From assembly GCF_018991925.1 (NCBI RefSeq), contig NW_024736071.1, positions 8,321,004 to 8,385,003 of the forward strand: a stretch of DNA of 64,000 bases, given 5' to 3'. The translations under genes were made by a program, and so were the position numbers. The stretch comes from Homarus americanus. Its lineage: Eukaryota; Arthropoda; Malacostraca; Decapoda; Nephropidae. The notes under the pieces were generated by a model that searched no databases, was not told the DNA's origin, and saw only the letters and a list, made by a program, of their open reading frames with translations. Of the stretch, positions 22,075-32,579 are shown piece after piece. How positions within the stretch are numbered: the first letter of the stretch is position 1; the number at the start of each line of letters is the position of its first letter.

Positions 22075-22420
22075 CACTTGCTGACGCCTTCTGACGCTTG
22101 TTACCTTCTCCTCATTGAAGCTTACTGACACCTGCTGACGACTCCTGACACTTGCTAACACATACTGACACTTGTTGACTCCCTATGAGGATTGTTGACT
22201 GCCACTGGAGCTCATTAACACCTGCTAACGACATTTGCTGACTCATTCTGACACTTGGTGACTTCTCCCAAATCTCATCGACACATGCAAGCGCCTCCTG
22301 ACACTTGCTGAGGTCTTCTGACATCCTAACGCCCCTTGAAGCTTCCTGGAGTTCTTGACATTTACTGACGCGTACTAACACCTCATTAATGACTACTAAC
22401 GTTCACTAACACCAGTTGGA
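22075..22420 (+). repeat. Degenerate ~20-bp minisatellite (CTGACACTTGCTGAC-type)
   Basis: CTGACACTTGCTAACAC, CTGACACTTGTTGACTC and similar words recur irregularly. The minus-strand 89-residue frame repeats VSKCQE-like peptide and is a repeat product. Confidence 0.75.
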
Positions 22421-22690
22421 TCTTCCTGGCCTCTGCATACACCTGCCAACATCTCGCCTACTGACGTTACTGACTGCTGACGTCTGGTGGTTAATAAAGT
22501 CACTAGTGATCAAAATATGTACATAAATTACCTATTAAGCTAGTTACTCATCCCATCCTGTAGTCTATTTCCTCTCCTCAGCGATAGTTATGAGTTGAAA
22601 CTACAGACAGACACAGCTGGGGGTTAACTAAGGCAGTCTTTTATAAGGTCTGGTGAATCCCTTCATATAGACTGGTGACATGTTTATATA
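22421..22690. other. Unique spacer, no gene seen
   Basis: Nothing recognised. Confidence 0.5.
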
Positions 22691-22701
22691 TCTGGTTGTA
22701 T

Positions 22702-22709
22702 ATATATAT

Positions 22710-22748
<39 letters not shown>

Positions 22749-22750
22749 TA
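22702..22750 (+). repeat. (TTTA)n microsatellite
   Basis: Twelve TTTA-type units. Confidence 0.97.
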
Positions 22751-22814
22751 AAATTTCCAATAAGATTCAAAACACTATGATAATAACTATGGCCACTAAG
22801 AAGACGTAGTAACT

Positions 22815-23832
22815 CTGCCCCACATACACCAACACATACATACATACACACACTTACCCCCCACCCACCCTCACACCCACCTACCCACACACACCCACAC
22901 AATCATCCACCCCCAACCTACCCCCACCTACTCCCACACCCAGCCCCACACACTCACACAAACCCCCTCACACCCACATCCATTCCAAACACCCACACCC
23001 ATCCATCCCCAAACACCCACACGAACGTACACATATCTAAACATACCCAACCATCCACACCCACACAAAACCACACACCCATACCCACCCCCACCCACCC
23101 CACACATCCCCACACGTACCTCCTGACAAAAACACACACCCACACAACACCACACACCCACACCCACACAACAAAATCCACATACCCACACACAACACCA
23201 CCACACCCACACAACACCACACACCCACACCCACCTCACCACAAAAACCACATACCCATTACTACCAACACCACACACCCACCCATACACATCCCCATCC
23301 ACCCACCCCCTTAACCTAGCCTCCACACACCCAAACCCACCCTGCACATCGCCACCCAACACCCACACACACCCGTATCACACCCCCACACCCATCCCCA
23401 GCCCAAACCCACCCACCCACACCCACCCACCCACACCCACCCCTCACACCCATAGCCACCCCCACACACCCCCACACTAACCCCACACACCCCACCCAAA
23501 TCCACACAGCCACACGTACCCACACAAATCCACTCACCCATACTCCACACAAAACCAAACACCCACACAGCACCACACACCCACACCCAACCCACCCCAC
23601 ACATCCCCAACTACCCACACCCAGCCCATGACACACACACACACACACACACACACATACCGAAAACCACATACCCACACCCACCCCACAAAACTCCACC
23701 CAACCCCACCTACCTCCACACCCACCCAACACACCCCAACACAAATCCACACACCCACACACCCCTACACACACCCACACATCCCCACCTACCCACACCC
23801 ACACAAAACCACACACTCGCCCCCACACACCC
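22815..23832 (+). repeat. C-rich minisatellite array (CCCACACCCA-type)
   Basis: About 1 kb of CACACCCACCC, CACACAACACC and CCATACCCACC words on this strand, with a pure CA run near 23631-23657. Minus-strand Val/Gly/Cys/Trp-rich open frames are artefacts. It abuts the 5' end of LINE copy A1, and a similar array resumes at the 3' end of A1. Confidence 0.93.
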
Positions 23833-23872
23833 TCGACAATAAGTAAATACCGTCGCGTTTTGTCACTCCACC

Positions 23873-25265
23873 ATGTCTGAGTCGACCAATGAGAACACCG
23901 CTGATCACTCCCTAGACCAGCAACAGGGAGAGAGTGATGCAGTCAACAGCAATTCTGATCTTGGAGATGAACACCAATGCAATGGAGGGATTCCAAATAG
24001 TTAAATCCAAGAAGCAGAAGTTACAACGTGCAGAGAGGAAACGTGACCAACAATTCACCTCTCTTTATCCCAAAAGAGCAAGCCTTGACTTCCCTGACGC
24101 CACGCTAACCACGGACAAATAAACGTGGTTAAATGAGGCAACAGCGAGACACCCGGGAGCTCAGTTCTCACCCAGAGTTCACACACAGGAATATGTTATA
24201 CTCAAGAATGTTCCACACATCCTAAGTGGCTTTGTCATCAATGAACTAGCGGGAATAATTGCTCTAATAATTAATCAGAGGACTTGGACCAGTTCCAAGA
24301 CCCAGCAATACTTGAACAAGATGCGAGAGGCCAAGGCGGCTTAGAGTCGAGAATGCAGTCATTGCTGATTCGATAGGACCTGAGGACCCACCCAGGACTC
24401 TCACTGTCCTTGGTGCTTACCGTTATCTAAATGTAGACATCTATCAGCCTCCATCCCGGAGATGTTACAAATGTCAGCGCTGGGGCCATGTGGCTCGTGT
24501 CTACCCTTTTCAGAGACGGTGGTGTGGTTTCTGTGCACGACCACACGCAACAAAGATCTGCAGTAAAAAGTTTACTGCAGGTGAAGCAGTACAAAAACGA
24601 TGCATCAACTGTAAAACCGATGGGGTCCCTACATGGCCCTACAACTGCCCTCAAGCTCCCCAGCGACTGAGTCCACCACCTTGGCAGGTGTGAGGCAGCT
24701 CTACTGCTATAGGGGAGCCACCTAGGAACAACGCCTGGTTCACCAGCATCACCGCACCTAACCGACCGGTACCAGCTGCTAACAGCAGCCCCGAATTAAA
24801 TGATGCAGATATAGAGCTGCAACAGGAAGTTACCAACGCTTCCACTGATCACACAAGCAACGTAGTGAACACTGCTATTGAAAGTGACATACTACAGCTC
24901 AAAGACCAAATGGAGAAACAAAATGAAGTGATAAAAGACCTTTGGAACACAATAAAAGGGCTGAGCGCCATGATTTTTCAGCAGTGTAATAATTATAATA
25001 GAAAGAATTATCCAAAAACTATAGTGCCAGATGTGGAAACTCAAGATCCAACAGTCGATCCAAATAGTGGAAAACAAGTGATACTGGGAACAGTCTTACT
25101 GAGGCTTCTGTGGACATAGTCAGTGAAGATGAACAAACACAAAGAGAAAATGGTGGTGATGTGGAGTGTGACCAAAGTGTGTTGATGTCTTCCATTGAAA
25201 TACAACAAATGGGGCTCAGTACACTAAATGCTCCAGAAATGTTTAAAAACAGAAGGGACAGATAA
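23873..25265 (+). pseudogene. LINE A1 ORF1 (gag-like, zinc knuckles), frameshifted
   Basis: Non-LTR ORF1 proteins bind the element RNA. The start is chosen at 23873, in a good CCACCATG context just after the repeat array. The frame breaks near 23960 and continues as FQIVKSKKQKLQRAERKR. A YVILKNVPHILSGF segment near 24190 resembles the RNA-binding region of such proteins. Three cysteine-rich knuckles lie at about 24463-24660: CYKCQRWGHVARV (last Cys replaced), CGFCARPHATKIC, and CINCKTDGVPTWPYNC. An acidic, coiled-coil-like tail (DILQLKDQMEKQNEVIKDLW) follows at about 24890, and after another frameshift the frame ends at 25265. Several stops make it non-functional. Confidence 0.85.
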
Positions 25266-25322
25266 CACGAAAAAAAAAAGTATCATACAATGCCTTCGGC
25301 TTCTTTCCAAATATAGTTCATA

Positions 25323-26064
25323 ATGGCCAGTGTTAATACCAGACAAAGATACAGAGCGGTGAAGGTGATGAGTTGGAACATCTCATTCCTCAGAAAACGA
25401 TACCCTGACCTCCACCATAAAGTTGTGACTGAGGACATCGATATTGTGTGTCTGCAGGAGTGTCTCACACCTAATGGTAAGCCCCCACCCAATCTGCCCA
25501 ATTATGTGTATTATGATCCTAGTTCTACTCACGCATGTCTAATGTATGTGAAAAAAATCGCTACCACATATACTTCTTATATCCCCCAAAAATAAAGAAT
25601 ACCAATTTCCAATATCAAGGGATCACTATCCACCTGGGCAACACCACACTCAATGTGTTAAACGCTTAGGCTCCCTAAGGTCAGCTTCAATACACAGATC
25701 TCCCAGACATCATATATACTGAACCCACTGTCTTAATTGGTGACCTGAACACTAAACATAAGAAATTAGATGACCCCACCACTAACACCAATGGTAGGAG
25801 ACTTATTTCACTACTAAGTGCATATGAAGATGTTCAAATCATTGTTAATAGTGAGCCAACACACATCTATGGCGGGGCTCTAGACGAGTGTGTAGTCTTT
25901 AATCTATCATACACAAATCATAGCTCTGATGTAGTTACTGATCATATGTCTAATAACAAACCAATCCAAGCCAATATACATGTATCCAAAGGAAAACTTA
26001 ACAGACATAGATTCACAGTCAAACAAGAACATGAAAGCCAGTTCATAAACTTCATCTATGATTG
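25323..26064 (+). pseudogene. LINE A1 ORF2 start: APE-type endonuclease, broken
   Basis: This domain nicks target DNA in LINE retrotransposition. From 25323 the frame has KVMSWNISFLRKRY and DIDIVCLQECL, matching the WN and LQE motifs with the catalytic Glu. A stop and frameshift follow at about 25595. The second half resumes with LIGDLNTKHKKLDD at about 25733 and SSDVVTDHMSN near 25930, the conserved DLN and DH motifs. The domain is about the usual length once the frameshifts are ignored. It is cut at 26064 by the foldback element. Confidence 0.85.
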
Positions 26065-26360
26065 TCAGGATAAATATTAAACATTCCAAAGGTAGAATCT
26101 TTATAATAATAAACTATTCATTGTTATTTAATATCATGAGAAGTTTCCAAAAGTTCGTATATTTGGTTAAATAATGAAAAAATTATATTAATGAATTGGT
26201 AACAACTACAACGAGGACTGCCACAAGATTCTCAGATCAAATTTTCTTCATTATTTAACCAAATATACGAACTTTTGGAAACTTCTCAATATATTAAATA
26301 ACAATGAATAGATTATTATTATAAAGATTCTACCTTTGGAATGTTTAATATTTATCCTGA
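26065..26360. mobile_element. Foldback MITE with 114-bp near-perfect arms
   Basis: Left arm 26065-26178 and right arm 26247-26360 are reverse complements with about three mismatches in 114 bp, around a 68-bp loop. Ends read TCAGGATAAATATTAAAC. No target duplication is obvious and no protein is encoded. LINE A1 resumes within about 120 bp to the right. A transcript would fold into a long hairpin. Confidence 0.92.
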
Positions 26361-26830
26361 TAGTAATGCAGCCGAAAATAGATCCACCTATCACATCACC
26401 TTTACATACAACTTTACTTTACCAAGTATTGCCAGGTAAAATTGGCAGTACAAGACTCGGGGTGGGGTCGCTGGATCTTTGGCTGACTGTACGTACCTAG
26501 GCTATATAAGATCTCTGAAAGGTTACCAAGCATCTTACCTTGTCATTCATGACGGGAAAGGCATTGACAAGCTCGAAAAAATAAAAAATAAAGCCCTTGG
26601 AACTATTTTAAGCTGTCCCATGGGCACTAAAGTACTCAGTATGAGGAAAGAACTAGGAATACCCAGTGTCAAACAAAGAAATATTTAAGTCAACCTCATG
26701 ATAGTACTGAGGCTCTTGCATGGTGATCCAAATAACATTGCTTCTAAGAACCTGCTAGAATATATGGGTCATGAAACTGGTGAATCTTAATGGACCCGAA
26801 CTACGGCTACATAAATGAGGATATTTGGAC
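26361..26830 (+). pseudogene. LINE A1 remnant of RT thumb region
   Basis: The frame at 26479-26688 reads YLGYIRSLKGYQASYLVIHD and GIDKLEKIKNKALG, matching the RT thumb of A0, A2 and A3. The RT fingers and palm (motifs A-C) are absent, so 1.5 kb or more was lost between 26064 and about 26480, apart from about 120 bp that may be residual connector. Confidence 0.75.
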
Positions 26831-27555
26831 AAGAGTCTAGACCAAACTTTTTCATTTCATTCCCCCATGAGGAACTCTCAACATCCTCGTGGTCCCCCTT
26901 CAGTTCTCTCCCAAGCCCCTCACAAATATTGATGAAAATAAACTGTTTTGGTTCTCTTCCTTTATTTTAACGTTCTCATTCATCAAACAGAATGCATATT
27001 TTGTTACAGTTCAATGGGATGGATGACATTGTTTCCTTTCAGTCAGTCGACTGATTCGAGGTTGAGTCACTGATAAAGCACATCTCATGCCTGGGTCCAC
27101 ATGTAACCGGTTTCGGCTTTTATTCTCTATTTGAAGAAGGTGGAGAAACCAGATTCACATAAATAAGTAGTAGAAAATGGCAAGAGGACTCGTAGTGCGA
27201 TTTCACTAACTTTTGGATATGACTGATACACTGAGCACCAGAATACAGTGAGAGATTTTTCTTCATAGAGGTTTCTGGCAGCAGAATCGTTCTGAGATCA
27301 AGGAATTCGTCTGAACAGGAACTAGAATCGTGCAATCTGAGCGAATCCGTTGGAAATGAAAAACTAGCTGCTGCATCATACTATGAAAATATCAAAACTG
27401 TACCGTATGGGTATTATCATTACACACAATGACAACAAAAAAATCTCCCCTAACAAGGCAAAGTAACAAAAAAAAGTTGAATCAGAGTTTCCACATTTTC
27501 TCCAAACATATACTACTTACACTAGCCTGCCATGGCCCCAGTTTGAGAAACACTG
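26831..27555 (-). mobile_element. hAT transposon, internally deleted, inside LINE A1
   Basis: The right boundary is the 5' end of the element on the minus strand and reads CAGTGTTTCTCAAACTGGGG, a classic hAT terminus. The left end (CCAAACTTTTTCATTTC-type) is damaged. Comparison with A2, where TTTGGACTAGACC is continuous, places the insertion between 26830 and 27556. A CTAGACCA word occurs on both sides, but the expected 8-bp duplication is not clean. Only the transposase C-terminus survives; the N-terminal DNA-binding and most catalytic regions are gone. Confidence 0.82.
27010..27290 (-). pseudogene. hAT transposase C-terminal dimerisation domain fragment
   Basis: Read on the minus strand: LTVFWCSVYQSYPKVSE, VLLPFSTTYLCESGFS, then after a stop a region ending ALSVTQPRISRLTERKQ and HPSH. 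This is the conserved hATC block (FW, YP, LLPF-TTYLCE-FS, QPRI, SH end) used for transposase dimerisation. At least one stop (after STFFK) and one frameshift are present. No other transposase part is seen, so it is an inactive remnant. Confidence 0.85.
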
Positions 27556-28480
27556 GACTAGACCATCTGTATAAAGTTGAGATACAGCAGCGTTTCTTGC
27601 CACCCTGGCGGACAGTTTCTTTCGACATAACGACACCCCTGTACGCGTCTAAATGACTGACCACACATAATCCTAATCTCCAACACACTGCCAAAGTGAG
27701 AGCTCTTTAACAAATATATAATCTATAAATTGATAACAACATCACACAGACCCTCTACACTGACGGCTCTCTTAACACTGTCTGTGGAAGGGCTAGAAGT
27801 GCTGTCATTGTGACTCAGCCTAACGGTAATCAGATTCAGATTCAGATTTGCCCCCGAGGGGGCTAGTTTATTGGGCACCCCCTTACATCCTGTGCAAGGT
27901 GAAGCGCAGAAGCGTTTACAGCGCCCAACAGGGAAGTATGAAAAGTTCATACTTGCCTTTATGACTCGTACATTAAGGGCGTAAAAGCCTGAAGGGTCAT
28001 AGGTTCTGTCAAGTTACATAAAGTGAGAGAATGATGAGTGTGTGGGGCCTAACGGTAATGTAATAGAGAAAGGAGCTAGAATTGAGAACTGGGCATCCAC
28101 TCTACAAACTGAACTATATGTCATTCTCACAGCCCTGAAACTTGTTGAAGACACTGCCACTGACAGTCTTATCACAACTGACTCCTTATCCTCATTACTT
28201 GCTATTGATACCCGAAACTCAGATTTGTCACCCTCCTATGTCTGAAGCCAGACACAAGCCTATGTGTCTTGTTGACGGGGATATCAGGATCAAGTTGCTG
28301 TGGATCCCCTCTCACATAGGCATCAGTCAACATGATAAAATTGTTCCTTCTGCTAAACTCGCGTCCAACAATGACAATGTTGAATACAATCTGGGACTGA
28401 CAAAGAGAACCTTAAAAACTGTAATTAGAAAAGAACTTATTGATGAATTTGAAGGAAACAGACAAGTGCAAACAAGCACT
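27556..28480 (+). pseudogene. LINE A1 RNase H domain, split by a SINE
   Basis: RNase H removes the RNA strand of the hybrid made during reverse transcription. QTLYTDGSLNTVCGRA (about 27746-27794) gives the first catalytic Asp. After the SINE the frame continues with NWASTLQTELYVILTALKL (Glu), ATDSLITTDSLSSLLAID (Asp) and, after a frameshift, IKLLWIPSHIGISQHDKI near 28290. All the main catalytic positions are recognisable, although the domain is interrupted and frameshifted. The same domain is partly present in A2 and A3 and wholly deleted in A0. Confidence 0.85.
27831..28046 (-). mobile_element. SINE copy 1, full 3' tail, 13-bp target duplication
   Basis: 216 bp flanked by perfect GCCTAACGGTAAT repeats (27818-27830 and 28047-28059). 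In copy A2 this site is unoccupied and the word occurs once. On the minus strand the SINE contains a GTATGAACTTTTCATAC hairpin, then GGGCGCTGTAAACGCTTC, then CACAGGATG, CAATAAACTAGCC, a GCCCCCTCGGGGGC hairpin and an AATCTG-repeat tail. From CACAGGATG onward it resembles the LINE family A 3' end. No clear tRNA-type A and B boxes were found, so the origin of the 5' half is unknown. Confidence 0.9.
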
Positions 28481-28937
28481 AGTTAACCCATTGTCTACCA
28501 TGAAGTAAAACATGTATATGAAGCAAGTAACAAGACCACTGGATTACAAGATGTTGTAACTGCTAGACTAAGGTTAGGATGTAAGTACCTCTGGCAGTAT
28601 GCCCCTAAGGCAGATGTGAACAAAACTCAATGGCCACACACTCCAACACTATTTCTTCGACTGTGAACAAATAGAACCTTATAGAAATTGATCCAAGTCC
28701 ACTTTATCTCTGAGGGCAGGATAGCTGATATACTAAGGCTGTATCCACACTTCGCATCTAGTACCTAATCAAAATTCTATGTACAACTTAAACAATGTAC
28801 TGAAATACTCTGTAACACTAGTGCAATGTCTGATAAACACCCTGAGTGGCCTCTACTCCGCGATACTTTTTGTGATACCTCTTACAGGATGAGTATGGGT
28901 GGACAATAAACTAACAGCTATCCGGGGCAAAATTCAA
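28481..28937 (+). mobile_element. LINE A1 C-terminal region and 3' UTR
   Basis: Follows the RNase H and matches the A0 and A4 3' ends through GGATGAGTATGGG, ACAATAAACTA and GGGGCAAAATTC. The C-terminal zinc-finger region near 28600-28680 is degraded, and the tail hairpin is weakened compared with A4. CCCACCCACACTCACC-type repeats start immediately after. Confidence 0.8.
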
Positions 28938-28939
28938 TT

Positions 28940-29095
28940 CACACCATACCCACCCACACTCACCTTTACACACCCTCCCACCCACACCCACCCACCCACA
29001 CCCATCTACCCTTACTCACATTTACTCCCACCCACCCTCCCACATCTACTCCCACCCACATCTACTCCCACAGCCACACCTACACCCACCCCAAC
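28940..29095 (+). repeat. C-rich minisatellite (CCCACCCACATCTACTC-type)
   Basis: Irregular CCCACCCACAC and ATCTACTCCCACC units directly at the 3' end of LINE A1. Confidence 0.85.
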
Positions 29096-30075
29096 GAACA
29101 AGGACAAGCGTTCGATTTGACAACATCCCGCGAACCCGTTCATGAATATAATCAAAACCCAGTGAACAACAGTAAGGACAAACACGCATTAAACATCACA
29201 CACGGAGAGAAGAAAAGGAAGAGGAGGTGGAAGTGGAGGAGGAGTAGGAGGTTATGGTGGTTCCATGCCACAATTTGTGTTGCGTATGAATACGTTTTCG
29301 GGAGAAGAAAAAGAGAGAAAGAGAGAAAACGAGAGATAGCAGATAATTGGCCGGTGATCATTCAATATTTACCTCAGTGGTGTAACATTCCGCACTGAGG
29401 CTTTTTCCATTCGCTGTGTTGAGCTAAAGCTTAACTCGACACGTGTGTATGAGGCGCCGTCACTTGGGTATTACTAAGGGACCACAGTATAGCGACTTGT
29501 ATTTGATAAGACTACCCCCTCCCCCACACAAAAAAATAATCATAATCTTATTAACGAACAAACTTTATAGTTTCAATTAAAAAAAAATCAATTTCTCTCC
29601 CTTTTTTCAGTACTCTTATTCTTCAGTAAAACTTTTTTTAATAAAACCCAAAACATTAAGCTTCATTAAAGTAAAAATATAAATAAAAAAATACGTAAAA
29701 ATCTAGGAAATTAATTTTCGTAAACGAACATTAAAACTTGGTTCATTCGTAAGAAACTTTTACTGTCAAATAATTTAATTAAGCAAGAGTCGTTATACTC
29801 GACAATTACCGCCACTTGTGAAGGCAGCGTGTCTTTGTGTACAGGGACTACCCATGTATTAAAATCTGGATCCTAACCAGAGTGTTTCCGCTAAAATATG
29901 TGTACTGGTACTTATTTTGATATTAATTACATGTATTGGTAGAGATTTAGATACAAGGTACAAGTACAGATTTTGGTGTACAGTATAGGTACAAATTTAA
30001 ATATATAGTACAAGTACAGACTCAGATAAAAAACACATAGCGATAATTATGTATAAAATACAAGTACAGTGGCAG
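29096..30075. other. Unique sequence, no gene seen
   Basis: Includes a purine-rich patch near 29200-29340 and a loose TACAAGTACAGA repeat at 29880-30070. The 93-residue frame at 29117-29398 has no recognisable domain. Confidence 0.5.
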
Positions 30076-30724
30076 GGTGTTCCTACATGATCAGTCAAGG
30101 TGCCATCCTCATGTCTGGGGGTTGGCGACCACAGTCATCCACTCGAAACGTTCTTGGGCTGTTTTTACTAATCCTTTAAGATTTGGCATATGTCTAGGGA
30201 CCCAGCTTTTTAATTTAATTCATCCATCTCAGTCTCTGCCTTCCCCAGGTCGTCTTACCCTTAACTTTGCCCATTAATAGTTCTGCTAGTATCCTTCCAT
30301 CCTTAACTATTCTGGCTAAAGTTTCTCGTTTTCCTTATTTTATAAATTTCAAGGAGAGTATTTTCATTTATTCCCTTGTCCGTGTAACTTATTCTTATCA
30401 TTCTCCTGTAGCACCACACTACAAAGGCCTCTGACCCCCATCTGGTGTCTGCTGAAACTGTTTACGTTTGTGACCCCTACAGCAATACTGACCTTACACA
30501 GCATTTCAGCAGCATTTTTCTCAAATTAAAATTATTATCCCTTTTTATCAGGTCTCTTGATCTATTCTTACTTTGATGTCTTCTACCACCACTAATGTTA
30601 CTCCTTTAAGTACACAAAATATTCTCTTGCTTAAGTTCCCTGCCATCTATCATAATTTTTATTTTCAAGATGTATTCATTATTAGGAACAATCATTGCTT
30701 TCGTCTTTACAGCATTAACTCTTA

Positions 30725-31499
30725 AGCTAGGATTCCATTCACGCAGTAACGGTAGCATTAGCGCCCAAAATAGAACATATTGAAATGTACACGGCTGTTT
30801 TCATTGTCACGGTTGCGTTAGCGTTATGCGTTTGCAGTACATTTCAATCGGTCCCTGAAGCGATTGAAAACGCAACAGTATGAAAATGGACGAGGGAATC
30901 CCACACTATGAAGGTCATTAGTCCTAGTTTCATACACGTGCTCTCCTCACCCAGCAAAGGGCCTCGAGGAAAAAAAAATTATGTCAAGGAGACTGAGAAG
31001 TTGATTGAATTTGGGTGCCAACATGAGTGTGTTTATAATGCAAGTTTGACCTCCTACAAGGATGTACAACTGGTCCACAATACATGGAAAAGCATCATTG
31101 ATATCGTGGTTAGGGAGGATTTGGATGGTGAGTATCACAGGGAAAAGCGATGACCATACAAGTATTTCTCCATCCAAGTTTAGCTCTTTTACCAAAGTAT
31201 TTTAGGCTCCAAATTGGGACCGATTCAGCAGCAATTTATGCACCCACCATCTATGTTCCCTTGACCGTTTTCCCATTGCATCAAGCATGATCTATTACAA
31301 AACCAGGGTAATTAATAGCAAATCATCCTGCTCATATAAATAGCGTCGTAGCTTCGATGCACTGTGAGCCATCTTTCCTATCCTGTTCCTATAGAATATG
31401 CAACTGCAAATGGAAAAAAAAGTGTGCCCGTTTTCCAAAGCAATTTAACGCAAACACATACCGCAAACGCACTGCAAACACATATATGGAATCCTAGCT
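30725..31499. mobile_element. PIF/Harbinger element with TTA target duplication
   Basis: Ends AGCTAGGATTCCAT (left) and ATGGAATCCTAGCT (right) are perfect inverted repeats, flanked by TTA on both sides (30722-30724 and 31500-31502). The interrupted LINE B sequence reads continuously across the insertion once it is removed. At 775 bp it is too small for the DDE transposase, but it keeps an exon-like MADF-domain frame. Just inside the left end ATTGAAATGTAC and GTACATTTCAAT form a second inverted pair. Confidence 0.9.
30908..31153 (+). CDS. MADF-domain protein fragment of the Harbinger element
   Basis: Harbinger elements commonly carry, besides the transposase, a Myb/SANT-like or MADF DNA-binding protein that helps the transposase reach the nucleus and the DNA ends. 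Residues 29-75 read ETEKLIEFGCQHECVYNASL, then TSYKDVQLVHNTWKSI and IDIVVREDLDG, fitting the MADF pattern of a short helix, a CVY/LYD turn, YKD and a conserved Trp. The frame then meets GATG-GTGAGT at 31128, a strong splice-donor match, so the exon probably ends there and the last residues are intronic. The rest of MADF and any transposase are absent. The 81-residue length is therefore only the open frame. Confidence 0.6.
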   Translation: MKVISPSFIHVLSSPSKGPRGKKNYVKETEKLIEFGCQHECVYNASLTSYKDVQLVHNTWKSIIDIVVREDLDGEYHREKR

Positions 31500-31670
31500 T
31501 TAGCCATATTCTTCACCTTTTTTTTCACTAATCTGTTAACCAATTTTTCTAACACTCTTTACTCTCCGTAACAAGAGCAGTATCATCTACATTGTGTATA
31601 TTTGATTGACTTAACTAAAAACTTTCTTTAAAAATTCTTAATAGATATTATATTGTGGAATAGTCAGGAA

Positions 31671-32400
31671 GAATGTGTGAAACTTTCCTAAAAAAAATCT
31701 CTGAAATTCCATAAGATATGTTGTGAATATAGAAATGAAATTGGGCAAGACATAACGAGGGTGTGAACAATGCAAATATTCACACGGAGGCGATGCATCT
31801 GAGTTAGCAATTGAAAATGGTTTCTACTGCATTAAATAAATTTTATAGGGATGACTGGGTGATTCTGTACACATATGGATTAAGTTACTTGGAGCTCCCG
31901 TGTTACAAACATACAAAACCACCATGGAGAAAAGATATAAACTCCTGTACACTTAATAGCATATCAAGGGCATCCTAGATATAAAGCTGTATCCAAAATC
32001 AATGTTGTCTCCTAAATTAATGGAATCACTGACCCTTACTTGACGGCAAGTCGTTGTGCTGAACCTCCCCACCAACACACCTATTACTTGAATGATCTAA
32101 CAACCATTGCGAGGGACACTGCTGTTTGGGTTAATGTAAGAGGTTTATACAGAGCTATTCCGAGCGATCATCCAGATTATACTTCGAGAAAAAAACTTCA
32201 ATAGACATAACTTACAACTACAATATTGTATAGTAAATATGATTTACAAGCTTTTAACAGCGGTGATTCGAGGTAATGAACGGCTGCCCCTCACGCCTCG
32301 TCATGACCCCCCCTCCACCCACACACAACCAACGTGTGGCCATGTGCGTGTGTACTGTATATGGTGACACAACAGGCTATGTGAAATATTGTTAACACCA
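31671..32400. other. AT-rich unique sequence, no gene seen
   Basis: No supported gene or repeat. Confidence 0.45.
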
Positions 32401-32402
32401 CA

Positions 32403-32429
32403 TTTCTCTCTCTCTCTCTCTCTCTCTCT
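32403..32429 (+). repeat. (TC)n microsatellite
   Basis: Short perfect run. Confidence 0.95.
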
Positions 32430-32579
32430 GCTAAGCCACACTAACAAATTTGCTGTTAATATAGCAACAATATACATGCAAGCCAAAGGCCACTACTTGA
32501 CTGTCGATTTTAGTTAGTGAATGAGGAAATCAAGGAAACATGTAAGGAGTCCAGCCATGCCCTCTTTGGTTATTTTTTC

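Larger units (their letters stand above)
23833..28937 (+). mobile_element. LINE family A copy A1, composite with three later insertions
   Basis: The most complete family A copy: ORF1 with zinc knuckles, an ORF2 APE-type endonuclease, RT thumb, RNase H, C-terminal region and 3' UTR. The RT core with its catalytic motifs is deleted between the endonuclease and the thumb. Three insertions break it: a foldback MITE (26065-26360), an internally deleted hAT element (about 26831-27555) and a SINE (27831-28046). This domain order (CCHC ORF1, EN-RT-RNase H) is that of I-superfamily LINEs; the exact clade is not settled. CACACCC-type tandem repeats lie on both sides. Confidence 0.88.
30080..31670 (-). 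mobile_element. LINE family B fragment, split by a Harbinger element
   Basis: On the minus strand the RT palm end (a VDDTALVTES motif, the YADD position, near 31600) is followed, beyond the Harbinger insertion, by KTKAMIV, IKIMIDGRELKQ, LRKMLLKCCVRSVLL, FVVWCYRRMIRISYTDKG and GRQRLRWMN. This is the familiar C-terminal half of an endonuclease-reverse transcriptase LINE. Stops are scattered throughout, so it is dead. Family B pieces also occur at 47456-47800 (-) and 56540-56960 (+). Confidence 0.85.
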
